DNA of 47,422 bases from Hypholoma sublateritium FD-334 SS-4 (taxonomy: Eukaryota > Basidiomycota > Agaricomycetes > Agaricales > Strophariaceae). Positions within the stretch are counted from its first letter, which is position 1; every line of letters starts with the position of its first letter. The stretch spans positions 12,328-59,749 of the forward strand of contig KN817687.1 in assembly GCA_000827495.1 (NCBI GenBank), read 5' to 3'. A program made the translations under genes and the position numbers. Positions 21,589 to 33,187 of the stretch are shown one piece after another. Under the pieces are notes generated by a model. It ran no database searches. It had not been told where the DNA came from and saw only the letters and a program-made list of their open reading frames with translations.

Positions 21589-24500
21589 ATGCCCTCTCGT
21601 TCGTCTCGCAATAACAATGCCCGCAAGCACGCCGCCACCACCCGCGGAATAGAACCGCACCAGCCGCAACCGTCTACTCAGCGCCTCACCTCTCCGTCAC
21701 TACCGTTCTCGCCGCCCACGCACCTCCCGACACCGTTGCCCGAGGAGTATATACCCGTATCTGCGCCCGCTCTGGGCCTCTTGAACTTCGCGCCGAGCGC
21801 CGGAACCGACGAGAGCAACGACGTGGCCCTCTCGCGTCTGATCGACTTCGACACGCCCACGCCGCCCCCGCAGCCGTTCTCGCCGCTCCAGGAGGGCGCC
21901 GCGTACGATGTGGAAGCGTCACTCTTTACCGAGGACAGCGGCGAAAGCACGTACCGCTCGCCGCCGTACCGCGAGGCGCGCCTGCCGGAAGAGTCGCCGC
22001 CGCCGCTGCCTGTGCTGCCGCGGTACCACCAGGGCTTCGCGGGCAGCGGGGAGGAGGTGCAGGAGGAGGTGTGGGGCGACGGGAGTACTCGGGGACACAC
22101 GTTTACGCGGTGAGTTGTTCTTTGTTCATCTTCGCGCTCTGTTGCTTCTATTCGATGGGCTATTTTCGGTATGCCCGTGGGCGCTACGTCGCGTCAGCAC
22201 CCCCTCGTGGCGCTGGAAAATAGACGCTGTGCTGCTGCAGCAGGGTCTGGGCGCCCGTGGTGTCTCTTCCTGGATGGCTATGGCACCTTCAGCGCGTTAT
22301 CCACGTGTTAGGGGCTATCGCACGGCTGGATTCGTGCGCATATGCCGTGTTCGCGTCCGCAAGTGTGTCCATTTGGGCAGCTTCGTATAGCCTGATCTGA
22401 ACCACGTTGGGATGCGACGGGCTTGTGGGAAGATGGAGTGGCTCTTTCATGCTTCCAACTTCGCCCACTTGCACGTGTAGCACGCGTTTAGAAGGAGGCC
22501 TTTGAGCCTTCCGTCCACGAGCGGGCGGATGTGGGGTTCGCTGTACAAGCCCATCTGCATCTAGTTTCCTTCCCATGTCATTCTTCCAAGCTATCCTCAC
22601 GAAGCTGACTGACGCCGCCATCTCCAGTTCCCCCGCCCCGGCTCCCGGGAACACCCACATCCTGTACCCGTCCAGCTCGAGCCGCAGCACCTCGCCCGGC
22701 GTGGCCTCCTCGCCGTTCGACTCGCTCAGCCGCACGATTCGCGGATATGTGCCGTCCGCCGCGCCCTCCGCCCCGCGCGTCTCGCGCCCCATCAGTTACG
22801 CGCACTTCAGCGGTTCCCCCGTTCCGTCTGCGTCGCAGGTCGCCGTGCCGCTATACGCCGCGGACCAGGCGCGCGCTAGCCCCCGCCCTCGTGCACCGCC
22901 TCCCGTCGAACGCCAGGAGTTCGAGCGCGAGTACGAGCGCGCGGGTGCGGGCGAGGGCGAAGGCGCGTATTATGGGTACGGGTACCCTGCGTCGCCGCCG
23001 CCGCCGCACCCTGCTGCGATGGCATCGCCGGTGCCTGCGCGCCCGCGTGGGCCAGGGCCTCAGCACCAGGGGCACCAAAGGCAGCATAGCACGCCGGGGC
23101 GCTTCATTGGCTCGGGGCTTGCGCAGGCGATTAGACGCGGCGCGGCGGCTGGGGCGGGTGTCGTTGCTGCTCGAGGAGTGCACTCAGCGGCCGCGAGCCC
23201 GGGAAGAGCGCACGCGGGGGAGGTACCGGGGCGGGGGGAGGAGCATAGAGTGCTTTGGGCGCGGTGGGACTTCTTGAATGGGCGGTACGTGCGGTTATGT
23301 GTGTATTGCGTGGGATGGATTGTTGAATGTGATTTACAGACGTGTTTTACTTATCGCATACCCCACTGGCCTGCAGATGTGGGATTGTGCGGACCTCAGC
23401 GCGCTGCGCGAGGTGTTCGATCTCAATCTTGGCGCTACAGAATGGGCACTTATGCTTGGAGGCGCTGAGACGGGCGGGCAGAAGGTCCGCGTCGTCCACG
23501 CGGGCGTGCTTCCGTGGAACGAAGGCGCGGAGAAGGACGCGTTGCGGGAGCAGAGACCTTTACTCGGTATTCTGTGCTTATTTTTTCCTTAAAATTATGT
23601 GCATTTCTGACACGTCGTAGATTGGAGAGCGCCGACGAAGACGAACGGGAGCAAGAGGCTCAGTCGGTCTTCGTGGTGTACTCTCTACGTACTCATCAAA
23701 TTGCAAAGATGCGCCCTTTGCACGGATTCGCGTCTACGTTTATTGCTAACGAGAATTTTATTGTTATCGTACGTGTGATTCCCCCGCGTACTGAAGTAAT
23801 ACTGATGAATTCGCGACAGGGCACGACCACACCTCCAAACTTACACATCTTGTCTTCAACCACATTTCATACCTTGCATATCATAACCGCGGCGCAGCTG
23901 GAACCATATTCAACACCGCCCATGACCCATACCACACCTTCGGCAATATCTATTACAAATGCAATATCAAACACTGCGCAATCGACCTCTGTATCACTAG
24001 GACTATCAATAGATACCAATACCACTAACAGCACCACCGCAAGCACCAGCGGAAAGGCCTCGCCCGACGCGCCACCTGAGGCCCCACGTCCCGTCTTCGC
24101 GCTATCCCACCGCCTCCTCGCGTACGCCTCGCCGTCGGCCGTGTCTTCCCCACTCCAAGCCGCCGCGGGCTCAGGGAGCAGCAGCACCAAGGCCGCGAAC
24201 CGCCTCTCGTCATCCTCCGCCGGCTCCGCGCCGTCCGGGACGCCGTCCAGCCTGTCCTCGTCGCCGTTCGGCGGCCTCGGCAAGATCACGAACATGTCCC
24301 AGGCCGACGTGGGCCACGCGGCGCTCAAGGTCGGCGAGAGCGTGTTCAGCGGGATGAAGTTCCTCGGCGGTATGGCGCTCGAGGCGGCGAAGAGCCGCGT
24401 CGGTGCGGTGGGGCCGGAGGGGAGGGTGGGAGCGTTTGGGAGCCCAGGCACACGCACGGTGGGGGATGCGGGACTGGCTGGCAGTCCGGGCGGCGGGCGG

Positions 24501-26707
24501 ATCGTTTCGCGCAGTGCTCCAGACGAGAATAGCGCGGTGGGGGAGGTGGCGAGGCGGGAGAGGGGACACGCGCTTGCGCCGTGGGAGCAGCAGCAGTCGT
24601 CGCCCAGCAGTCCGAACCCACACCTTACGACAGTCGCACCGTCGACACGCCCCACAGGCGCGAGCGGGCACTACGTCACCGTCGTCGACCTCGCGCCGCT
24701 GCTGCGTGGCGCGCCGGGCGCGGTGCCTATACGTGTGGACGAGTTCAATGCGTCGCGCAGCCAGCCGGTCGCGGACGTGAGCTTCGCGCGGGACGGGACG
24801 AGCGTCGCTGCGGTGCTGCGCGACGGACACGCGGTGCGGGTGTTTAAGCTGCAGCCAGCGCCGGGAGTGCTGCGTGCGGCAAGGGGCACGGGTGTAGATG
24901 CGCTGGACGGGGCGCGGCGCGCGGCGCATGTGTACGATTTGTATCGTGGGCGGACGTCGGCGATCGTGGAGGGGGTGGATTGGGCGGGTGATGGGCGCTG
25001 GCTGGCGGTGGGGACGAGGAATCGGACGGTGCATGTGTTTGGGGTGAATCCGTATGGCGGGAAGCCGGATGTGAGGAGCCATGTGGAGGGGCGGGTGCGG
25101 AACGTCGAGGTCATCGTGCGTGCCGTACTTTTCTTCTGTGTTCGTATTTGACTTTTTTTCTCTTGCGCGTAGGAACCACGGCTGGAGAAGGTACAGGCGT
25201 TAGTCAGGCTGCGCGGCGTGAAGGCAGGCACGGAGCAGACCAGAGCGCCGCTCGCGTTCACGTTCATATCCCCCGCAGACGTCGCGTCGGCGCCCAACCT
25301 CGCTTTCCCCTTCGCACCGCCGCCCATCACCAATTCACCGACGTTCTCGCCGCCGAAGCTCACGCGCGGCACGAACTACCAGGACATCTTGATCTTCGAC
25401 CCTGTCGACGGGGTGCTGTCGCTGCGCCGCCTCACGATCGACAAGCAGCCCGTCAAGGAGCAGGGCCTCGGCGCGTCGATGCATGCGCTTGGCGTGACGA
25501 GCATCTCGCTGCCTGGGATGAGTGGCGCGGGGCGTCTGAGCTCGTCGCCGGGTGGGAGAACGTCTGAGGCGGCGGCGGTGGCAGGGATTCGGACAGGAGA
25601 GCCGGCGATGGAGCTCGTGGTAAAGGAGGGTGTGGAGGCGACGTGGGACTTGAAGCGCGCGCGGGATGTGGGGGAGATCAAGACGCCGGTTATGCCTAAG
25701 GGAAGGGAGGGGCCGAGGGGGGTTCCAGCAGCTGAGTGCGTTGTGTCATCATGTTCTGAAATTCGCGCTGATGAATTAGTTGGCATAGTTGGCTCGCGGA
25801 GGGAGAGATCACGACGTGTTCTAGTTCAACGCGCGTGCTTCCTCGCTCGCTGTATCTGTCGCACCAGTTCTCGTTCCACACTCTGGGAGAAGACTACCAC
25901 GCGCTCATACGCCGATACCAGTTCGATATATCCGGAACGAAGATCGAGGTGCGCAAAGTCGTTGAGATCAGCGCGTATACATCCGGTGGAGGCGAGTCGG
26001 CCTTTGTCGAAGGATTTTCCTCGCCGCGCGACATACGCCGCGTGTCTTCCTCCTTCGACGAGCCGATCGCATCCGCCATCTCAGGCAGCTTCGACAGCTC
26101 GAATTTACCAACTATCCTGCCGATGTATCCTAACGGTGTCCCTGGCTCGAAGCCCAAGTCGTTCCGCAGCTCGATCCCCATCCGCACGATGGCGGGTATA
26201 GGCGACGGCATGAGCGAGGGCATTGGCCGCATCCGACGCGAGATGCACAAGGCGCGCTCGCCGCAGCTCGGCCCGCGCGCAGATAACAGCCTCACTGGCG
26301 CCGTCCCTCTCGAGTTCGACGAGGAGGACGAGGACTTTGTGAGCCGCGATGCGCTGGACGTCCCTGCGTATGCGCTTGGGCAAGGCGACAGCTCAACGTC
26401 GCGCGGGACTTCGCGGGACGGGCTGGGTGCGGGGTCGACCGCGACGCTGGGCACACCGCAGGATGGGAACACGCAGCATCTGGCGATGATGGATGCGGAC
26501 GTGGTGGGGGCGATGGAGGAGGACCTGTGGGATGGGTGGGACAAGCAGGACAAGCTCGCGGTGGAAGAGGCTGAGCAGTTCCATGACCTCGCGGATATTG
26601 CAGCCATCGAGGAAGAGCGTAGTGCGGTGCGTGTGCCTGTTCTGCCGTCTGCACCTCAGGTGAAGAGCGCGGGCAAGCGGGAGGGTAGGGCGAAGCGGCG
26701 GGGATGA
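21589..26707 (+). CDS. BCAS3/PHAF2-like WD-repeat protein
   Basis: Seven exons: 21589-22109, 22628-23284, 23340-23573, 23621-23768, 23820-25115, 25173-25735, 25825-26707, 1433 codons in one frame. The core resembles BCAS3, a propeller protein that in animals partners PHAF1 at phagophores. Marks include LIAYPTGLQMWD, RPLLGIL (about 464-470), SVFVVYSLRTHQI, a propeller blade with WLAVGTRNRTVHVF, and a C-terminal segment with LSHQFSFHTLGEDYHAL (about 1152 on) typical of the family's C-terminal domain. Long Pro/Ser/Ala- and Gly-rich stretches separate the conserved pieces, making it longer than animal BCAS3. Weak points are the first intron (22110-22627, 518 nt, an order of magnitude longer than the others) and the exon 3 donor (GTGCTT at 23574). 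The protein could begin at an ATG in the second exon region instead. It converges on the G-alpha-like gene, with 111 bp between stop codons. Confidence 0.8.
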
Positions 26708-26818
26708 GGGCTGCTGCCAGTTGTACATCAATCATTTGTAACAAATATTATTAGTACATCGATGTTGATATCGATTTACTTTGGATACAAGATATCATTG
26801 TGTGGATATCCTCTCGAG

Positions 26819-28253
26819 TTATCTACGTGATTCAGGATTATGTTCACGGAGGTAAGCCTGCAATAGTATGTCTTGTACTGCGCTAAGCATAACTAGATCT
26901 AGTGTCATTGTCAATGGTTTTAAGACGTGAAATGAGCGACTCACACTTTACTTGTACCATGTCCGTCTTATTCGTAAAGTGCGCGTAAATCTGTATCTTT
27001 GATTCGCTGTTCCTTACAGACAAGAAGCGATTAAGAAAATATTCGCAAGCATCATCATACGAATGGCCACTGTAATCTGGAAAGCAACTGTTGAGAGGGA
27101 CGTAGGGCAGCTTCTCTGCGAATTCATCGGTGATGAAGAATATAATCTACGATGTCGTTGTCAGTCAGTACCGGGAACTTTTCAGATGGTGCGTAGAACT
27201 CGCCTTTGAAGTTTCTTTGAATGGTCCTACGTTGCATAAAACGTCAAACATGTCGATTGCATCTTCGATGTAGTTCTAACACCCTGTTAGAAACGAAGTG
27301 GAGCATTGAATGGACGATTTAACGTACACTCGTCGATTCCTCCAGGCTATAGTTATACCTACCCAGATCGACTAAGAATAAGAGGGCCTTCATGCCCTGG
27401 AAGTGGTGGATCCACTTCCGCCACCCGTGCCACTGACCGCTCATGTTACACATACGGTACGTCAGCTCGCCCATTTTGAATATGGCCGCCTGGTTTCCGT
27501 GGGTATCTTTCCTCCCGCGAAGTATATCTTGGTCGGAGGGCAAATACGCAGGGTCGGTTATACGTTCTATTGCGCTGAAGAAGTATCTGGCTGAATCGGC
27601 GTCCATGGGCTTGAGCTGCGACTCTTTCGCACGGTCGAGGGTCTCAGAGACGGCGGAATCTCGTACCAGGGAACGAAGAGCGTTGGAAACGTTTGGTGGA
27701 AGCACTTCATTGCTGAAGCTCGGGCCATTAACAGAGAGTATGAGGTTCCCGTGAACTAGATTTTCTTCCTGCAAGGAGAGCGGCAGACGGGCTGCCGCTT
27801 CCAGCACGCTTCTAGATAACCAAAGTTGACGGCTTGTCTTGGCGTATAAATTATTCTATAGTTATGCTCACCGCATTTCTTCCAGGACGCGGTGGAAGAC
27901 TGTTCCTGTGGATGCGCTGCGCTCTGACAAGCTGAATCCCCCGTTCTGCAAGAGGGACACCTGCCGCAGCATATCTGCCGCCTGTAAAGAATACAGATTA
28001 GCGTAAATGACGATCGTTCTCGAGTAACTTATAAGCTTTGTTATACCGTATTCGACCCTTCAGGTTCAAGGAGAAGTATATCGAGCATATTATCTGCGCG
28101 CGCCTGGCGGTCCTTTTCCAACTGGATATCAATCATTGAGACAGCACTGCCTAAGATTGGACGTAGATCATTAAGATCACGAAATCTTAAAGTCTACTTA
28201 CGTGCATGAACAACCTCCGCTGTGCGAGGCTCAGATGACTTGGTGGATTTCAT
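26819..28253 (-). CDS. G-protein alpha-subunit-like protein, copy A (GTP-binding motifs lost)
   Basis: Seven exons: 28202-28253, 28047-28150, 27872-27981, 27328-27811, 27204-27275, 26945-27146, 26819-26898, giving 367 residues, normal G-alpha size. The fold is recognisable by the helical domain with YLPSDQDILRGR (switch I region), then SGQWHGWRKWIHHF matching the G-alpha GGQRxxRxKWIHCF, and ALLFLVDL. Nucleotide-binding motifs are degenerate. The P-loop GxGESGKST is replaced by EPEGSNT (46-52), DVGGQ by NMSGQ (211-215), NKKD by a TDEF-like segment (280-283) and TCAT by TNKT. The N-terminal Met-Gly for myristoylation is absent. The intron at 27147-27203 is GC-AG. Inference: a pseudo-GTPase that keeps the interaction surface. 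Agaricomycetes are known to carry expanded G-alpha families. Copies B and C follow upstream in the same orientation. Confidence 0.82.
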
Positions 28254-28514
28254 CGCTGAAGGGACTAGTAGTATAGATGAGCGTGGATGAGCAAACGTGA
28301 GCAAGGCGTAGGACGTCGCCATGACACTCGTCCATAAAAGGATCAACTATTTTTATCGAGTCTCGAGTTCCTGTGACGGGTACTGCAGATCTCCCGAGAC
28401 AGGGCGGCAGTTCGTTGGACTGGAATTAATTTATAACAAAAGATAAATGGCGTCGATGATGGTTTTTACTTCAAGTACATGATGTAATTGGGTAGATGTC
28501 ATCGCGGGTGTAAG

Positions 28515-29882
28515 TCATCTCCTGATAAGTTTCTGGGCTTGTTGGCTCAGGTATATAGACAATACGTTGGTTTGTACCGTACTCAACATGACTAACAAAG
28601 GCGTTATTCCTAAATTCACGACGGAGGATGAGCATCTTACATCTGATTTGTAGGTTACTTGATGTGTCGGTAAAGTATGTGTAGATCTGTGTCCTCGATT
28701 CGCTTATGCGTACGGACAAGAAGCGGTGTAAAATGTAATCACAGGCAGAATCATAGTTCCGGCCGCCTCTGTAATCCGGGAAGTAATTTTCTAGAGGAGA
28801 GCTGCGGAGTTTGTCTGCAAATTTATTCGTAATGAAGAATACAATCTATCTCGTGGATGAATACAGTGCAGAACTTAAATAATATATGATACTTGCCTTG
28901 TGGGTTCGTTCAAATGAACTTGAGTTGCATAGGATATCGAACATATCGATTGCATCGTCGATATAATTCTAATACACCATTAAATAACATAATTTGAGAG
29001 GGTGAATGTACAAGATAGCGTACACCTGTCGTCTCCTCTGGGTTGTAGTCATATCTACTCAAATCAACCAAGAACAATACGGCCTTCATGTCGTCGAAGT
29101 GGTGGATCCATTTCCGCCGACCGTGCCACTGGCCGCTCATGTTGCACAAACGGAACGCCATCTCTCCCACTGTAAATATAGTTGCCTTATTTCCCTGACT
29201 GCTCGTTCGTGCGCGAACTATATCTTCAACGGAGGGCAGGTACCCAGTTGCGGCTATGCGGTCTATGGCGCCGAAGAAGTATCTTACAAACTCGGTATCC
29301 GAAGGCTTAATTTGTAACACGTTCGCGCGATGTATGGTCTCAGAAACTGCCGGGTCGTGTGCGAGCGACCGTAAAGCGACTGTGATGTTACGTGGAAGTG
29401 ATTCAGCGCCGAATACCGGATGGCACAACGTCATTACGAAGTCGTTATAAGCTTGGTTTTCTTGAAGTAAGTGGAACTTGAGGTGGGCAGCCCCTACCAG
29501 TAAGGTACTGTATAAGTCGATTATGGATAGACGTACCGCACTTTCTCTATGATACAACGAAACACTGTCTCCCTCAATGCAATACGCTCCTCGATATTGA
29601 ACCCGCCGCTACACATGAGTGACATTTGATTTAGAACAGATTGCGCCTGTGAGTGAATATAATAAGTCTTGGGCAATACTTTGAGGAAACTGAAAGCTGC
29701 AGTATACCGTATAAGACCCTTCAGGTTCAAGAAGCAGTATGTCGAGAGTATCATCTGAGCTCGCACCGTCTCTTTCTAGCCGAATATCGATTTCAGAGCT
29801 GCCTGATATTGGATGGTATTAAATACGGATCGTGTAAGTTTCGAGCTTACTCACGTGTTTTGGCGGACTTGTTGTACTTCAT
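28515..29882 (-). CDS. G-protein alpha-subunit-like protein, copy B (possibly disrupted)
   Basis: Paralogue of copy A with the same intron positions and phases. Exons are 29855-29882, 29708-29802, 29537-29646, 29024-29507, 28897-28968, 28641-28845 and 28515-28591, for 356 residues if every intron is removed. The P-loop position again reads EPEGSYT and the DVGGQ position NMSGQ. The NKxD position keeps NK (ITNKFADKL). The C-terminal helix after the degenerate TCAT is conserved. One problem: the intron between exons 3 and 4 (29508-29536) would be only 29 nt, with a good donor (GTACGT) and acceptor (ACAG), against 60 nt in copy A. If it is not spliced, translation stops eight bases into it. The intron at 28846-28896 is GC-AG (AAG|GCAAGT). 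It could be a functional gene with an ultra-short intron or a recent pseudogene. Confidence 0.72.
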
Positions 29883-30345
29883 ACTTATCTGAGGGGGGGG
29901 GGGCAAGGAGTGACTCGGAATGGGTGAGTGTTAAGCGTGGGAATGATACAGCACGTCATTATAAGTACACCGCCTACGTCGGACCGCGATTCGGATATCT
30001 GTCAATGGTCATCGCCTCCAGAAATATGGACTTCATGTCGAGATTTCTATTTCGCTGGCAGCACACCAAATGGGATGAAATTTCTGAACGTTCGACACCC
30101 CCTCTGCGTCATTGATTACGTTATCCATGTTTTCCGAGTCGTAATCAAGTCGTAATGCATCTGGAATTGCATGATTTGCACTATTTTATCATGGCTGATT
30201 ATCGTAGGTCACTCCATTGTATGTAGTCCAGGAAGTGATTTCTGATTGAGACATAGCGGGGGTTTTTTGCTGATTTTTCTGTGAAGAAATATATGACCTA
30301 CCGTTTCGTTGAGTACTCGAAGCTCGAATGATACGTGATACTTGC

Positions 30346-30930
30346 CTTGGCCCTTCCTTCAAATGACTTTATGTTACACATGATGTCAAACATGTAGATC
30401 GCGTCATTCATGTAGCTCTAACACCAAATTAGAGACCAAGAAGACGAAGCTCGAAAGATATCGTAACGCACACCGGTCGGTCCATCTGTATTACAAGTCG
30501 TACTTACTCGAGTCGACCAAGAATAACACGGATTGGATACCTTCGAACTGGTGGATCCAATACTTCCACACTGTCCATTGGGAACTCATATTTCACAAAT
30601 GATACGTTATCATCCACCGTAAAAATGGTAGGCATGTTTCCTTGGGTTCTTGTACGCGCGCGAAGTATGTCTTCCTCAGAGGGCAGATATTCAGAGTCAA
30701 TTATACGGTCTATTTCCCTGAAAAGTATCTGGTGCTTTCAGCGTTTTCTGCTCTGAGCCGATGTGTGAGGGAGAAATTGGGGACGTCGTATACTGCGGGA
30801 TCGACTACGATTGCGATGATTTGTGGAAGAACTTCACCGCTAAATTTCGGGAGCTTGAGAAATAGTATGAATTCGGCACCATGGACCTGATTTTCTTTAT
30901 CAAGGGAATTTTCTCGATAATTCAAAATTA
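30346..30930 (-). pseudogene. G-protein alpha-subunit-like copy C, fragment
   Basis: Third tandem copy, same orientation. A recognisable exon-4 homologue covers about 30460-30930 (ENQVHG, EYLPSEEDILRARTRTQG) but with an internal deletion, in-frame stops and frameshifts. The exon-5 homologue 30346-30417 has exactly the 72-nt length of the other copies and is followed by the same AAG|GCAAGT GC-type donor. No counterparts of exons 1-3, 6 or 7 are found. It is clearly non-functional. Confidence 0.78.
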
Positions 30931-32351
30931 AATTGTCTTATTTGTCGAAGCAGAGGGATGTGAGGTGGGTCAGTCGATGAGTACGCCAGAAAGATGAATG
31001 GAATCCTCAGCATGATCGCCTATTTTAAAGAATCGAGTACTTCAATTGAGCTTTTCGGTGTTGAAGAGCTCGAATTCATACAATACCCATCTATCAGTAT
31101 ACAATGGATATATCACATCTTCTTAAATAATTCGAGAGGCAGAGATGCAGTTCAAGAAACGGTGGGCTCATCAAGCGCTGATAGCTGCCTATTAGATATA
31201 AGCACGAAGACTTGGCGGCTGTCGATGCACATCGCCAGCCCACATAAGCGCGGCCTTCCTGTACTTGAATAGCGTAAACGCGGTCGCACTCGAGTTTACA
31301 GCCTTGAAACATCAACATCAAGCTTCTCGCCGCAGACCGTCCGCACAGGTCCTGGGTCGAGTTGAGCGTTGATTAATTTATTCACTTCTGATAAATACCC
31401 GTGTACTGCACCAGAAATTCGCGGAGAAAAAGCTCAGGAAAAATTTCTTCTCGTTCCTGGTATCATCGCCCACACTGCCTAGTACACCGAAACCGTATTT
31501 AGCGCTGCTGGGCACGTCATCTGCTCGCGATATCAGGCTGCGTTAGCGTGGGTAGTGTAGTGCGCGCTCGCCGGGCTTGATCTATACCAGCGTATACAAA
31601 GTTTTAATAGTCCAGTCTATACGAGCCCATTCGCCAGTTAGGCGCACGTCCTTTTACGTGACGCTCTTTCGAAAGCGGTGTGGAGGCGATGCCGCGAATG
31701 TAAGTTGTTGGGCTCTCGTTGCATTAGATGACATAAGTGTGGTAAGTGCAGTGCACGCTTAGCGATTTATAGAAGTTTTGCCCTGCGCTTTCACGCTCAA
31801 AAGTTTTCGTAGGCGTCGCGCTCAGGGCGCACAGACGGCCCGGAAGGACGGCCCGGCCTGTTCTGCGCTGAAAACGAGTATGTACACCTATGTACACGCT
31901 GTCTGAATCCAAGGCAATTGTAATGATAACCCGCACCCGGACATCTGCCTGTGCTGTGCACACCAGTCGGCGGTCGGCTGATCCGCGCCTGACAGCTGGT
32001 TTTCGGCCGTGCGATTTCCCCATCGCGCGGACACGGCGCTGGGAGCGGCGGCGTCATTTTTGTCATATTTGACGCGGCCTAGATCCGGAAATGGGGTGGA
32101 TCCGGGCTGCTTTTTGTCTTGCCTGCCGGGTAGGGAATGATATGATGGATGGCGTCAGGGGAGGGCAGGAAACCCTCTGCCCGGTGCCTGGATGGTCTGC
32201 GGGGTGAGTGGACTGCGCTGCATTCGGCGCGGTCGCTGGAGGACGGAATGATCGACTTGAGGCGCACTGCTACGGAGAAAAAGAGACAAGGATTCCCGTT
32301 ATTACACAAACATAGGTATTACAGAGGTAGTACAGTTAAGTTGGGATACGG
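30931..32351. other. Intergenic region between G-alpha array and Par32-like gene
   Basis: About 1.4 kb. The short frames on both strands (at most about 131 codons, one overlapping the Par32-like gene) show no domain. It probably contains the decayed 5' part of G-alpha copy C and the 3' flank of the Par32-like gene. Confidence 0.4.
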
Positions 32352-33095
32352 CTACGCGCGGGACTTGGACTTGGAGCGAGCGCGCTCGCTGTGGATGTTG
32401 CCTGCACCGCCGCGGCCCGTGCTCTCGAAGTGGGCGTGGGCGTGCTCGTGGTGCTCGACGGGCGGCTCGTGCAGGGTGCTGATGTTCGCCTGGCCGCCGC
32501 GGCCGGTGGAGTGTCTACGCAGATGGGTCAGATCGAGCATTTAGGCGATAAAGACAGACGTACGGGCCCTCGTGCGGGGCGACGTGCCTGCGCTCCTCCG
32601 CATCGATCACCTCAGGGCGCAGCCCGTCCCCAGGGACGATGTTCCCGGCGCCGCCGCGGCCCGTGGAGTGTACCGCAGGCGGCGGGCGCGAGCGCGAGCG
32701 CGAGTGCGTGATGTTCCCGATACCACCGCGCCCCGAGGAGACCGGCGCGCCCTCGTGCGCGGCAGTGTACTCGCGGATGACGTCCTGCTCGGCCGCGTCG
32801 CCCGCGGCGGGCGCGGGGTCGCGCGAGGGCGAGCGCAGGTTGCCCGCGCCGCCGCGCCCGGTAGAGAAGACGGCGGCGGGGGCGCGCGCGGGGTGCGGCT
32901 CGCGGCCGCGGGTGGCGGAGAAATCGTCTGGGCCAGAATCGGGGCGGGCGTCGCGCGAGAGCGACGCCTGGCGGATGTTGCCGATGCCGCCGCGGCCGGT
33001 GGACTGCTGGGAGAATGTCAGTGGGCGTCGCTGGAGATGTGAGAGGGACGTACGAAGGCGTCGCGGCCGCGCGAGGTGGAGCGTTCGTCTGACAT
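32352..33095 (-). CDS. Par32-like GRGG-repeat protein (DUF3602 family)
   Basis: Three exons: 33054-33095, 32564-33006 and 32352-32514 (introns 47 and 49 nt), 215 residues. Six copies of an S-[ST]-GRGG-x-[GA]-N-[IL] motif are visible: STGRGGIGNI, STGRGGAGNL, SSGRGGIGNI, STGRGGAGNI, STGRGGQANI, STGRGGAGNI. These define the fungal DUF3602 family that includes yeast Par32, a TORC1-linked protein that binds and inhibits ammonium transporters. The remainder is hydrophilic, Ser/Arg-rich and predicted disordered, and it ends in a basic SKSKSRA tail. A TATATAA box (33128-33134) lies only about 33 bp before the ATG, implying a very short leader. Family membership is secure; the nitrogen-signalling role is inferred from yeast. 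Confidence 0.87.
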
Positions 33096-33127
33096 GATGG
33101 ATAAAGATAAGTGTGTGTTCGGCGGTG

Positions 33128-33134
33128 TTATATA
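33128..33134 (-). promoter_or_regulatory. TATA box of Par32-like gene
   Basis: TATATAA on the minus strand, about 33 bp upstream of the start codon at 33095 and inside the 92-bp gap to the next gene candidate. Confidence 0.45.
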
Positions 33135-33187
33135 GCAGCAGCGCCAGGAACAGATAAGATTTCGCCGCCACGCACGCGCAAACTTTC

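Noticed and set aside
22289..22792. 167-codon minus-strand frame over the first BCAS3 intron and exon 2
   Set aside because: No domain and no splice pattern; the overlapping sense exon extends continuously into conserved sequence.
23867..25082. Long antisense frames (262 and 290 codons) opposite the BCAS3-like gene
   Set aside because: They mirror the GC-rich low-complexity exon 5, are Arg/Pro/Ala-rich and have no domain; the sense strand has consistent introns and family motifs.
25736..25824. Continuation of the 327-codon frame past exon 6 of the BCAS3-like gene
   Set aside because: Reading through gives Arg/Ser-rich sequence. Splicing 25736-25824 restores the LSHQFSFHTLGEDYH family segment in frame to the true stop.
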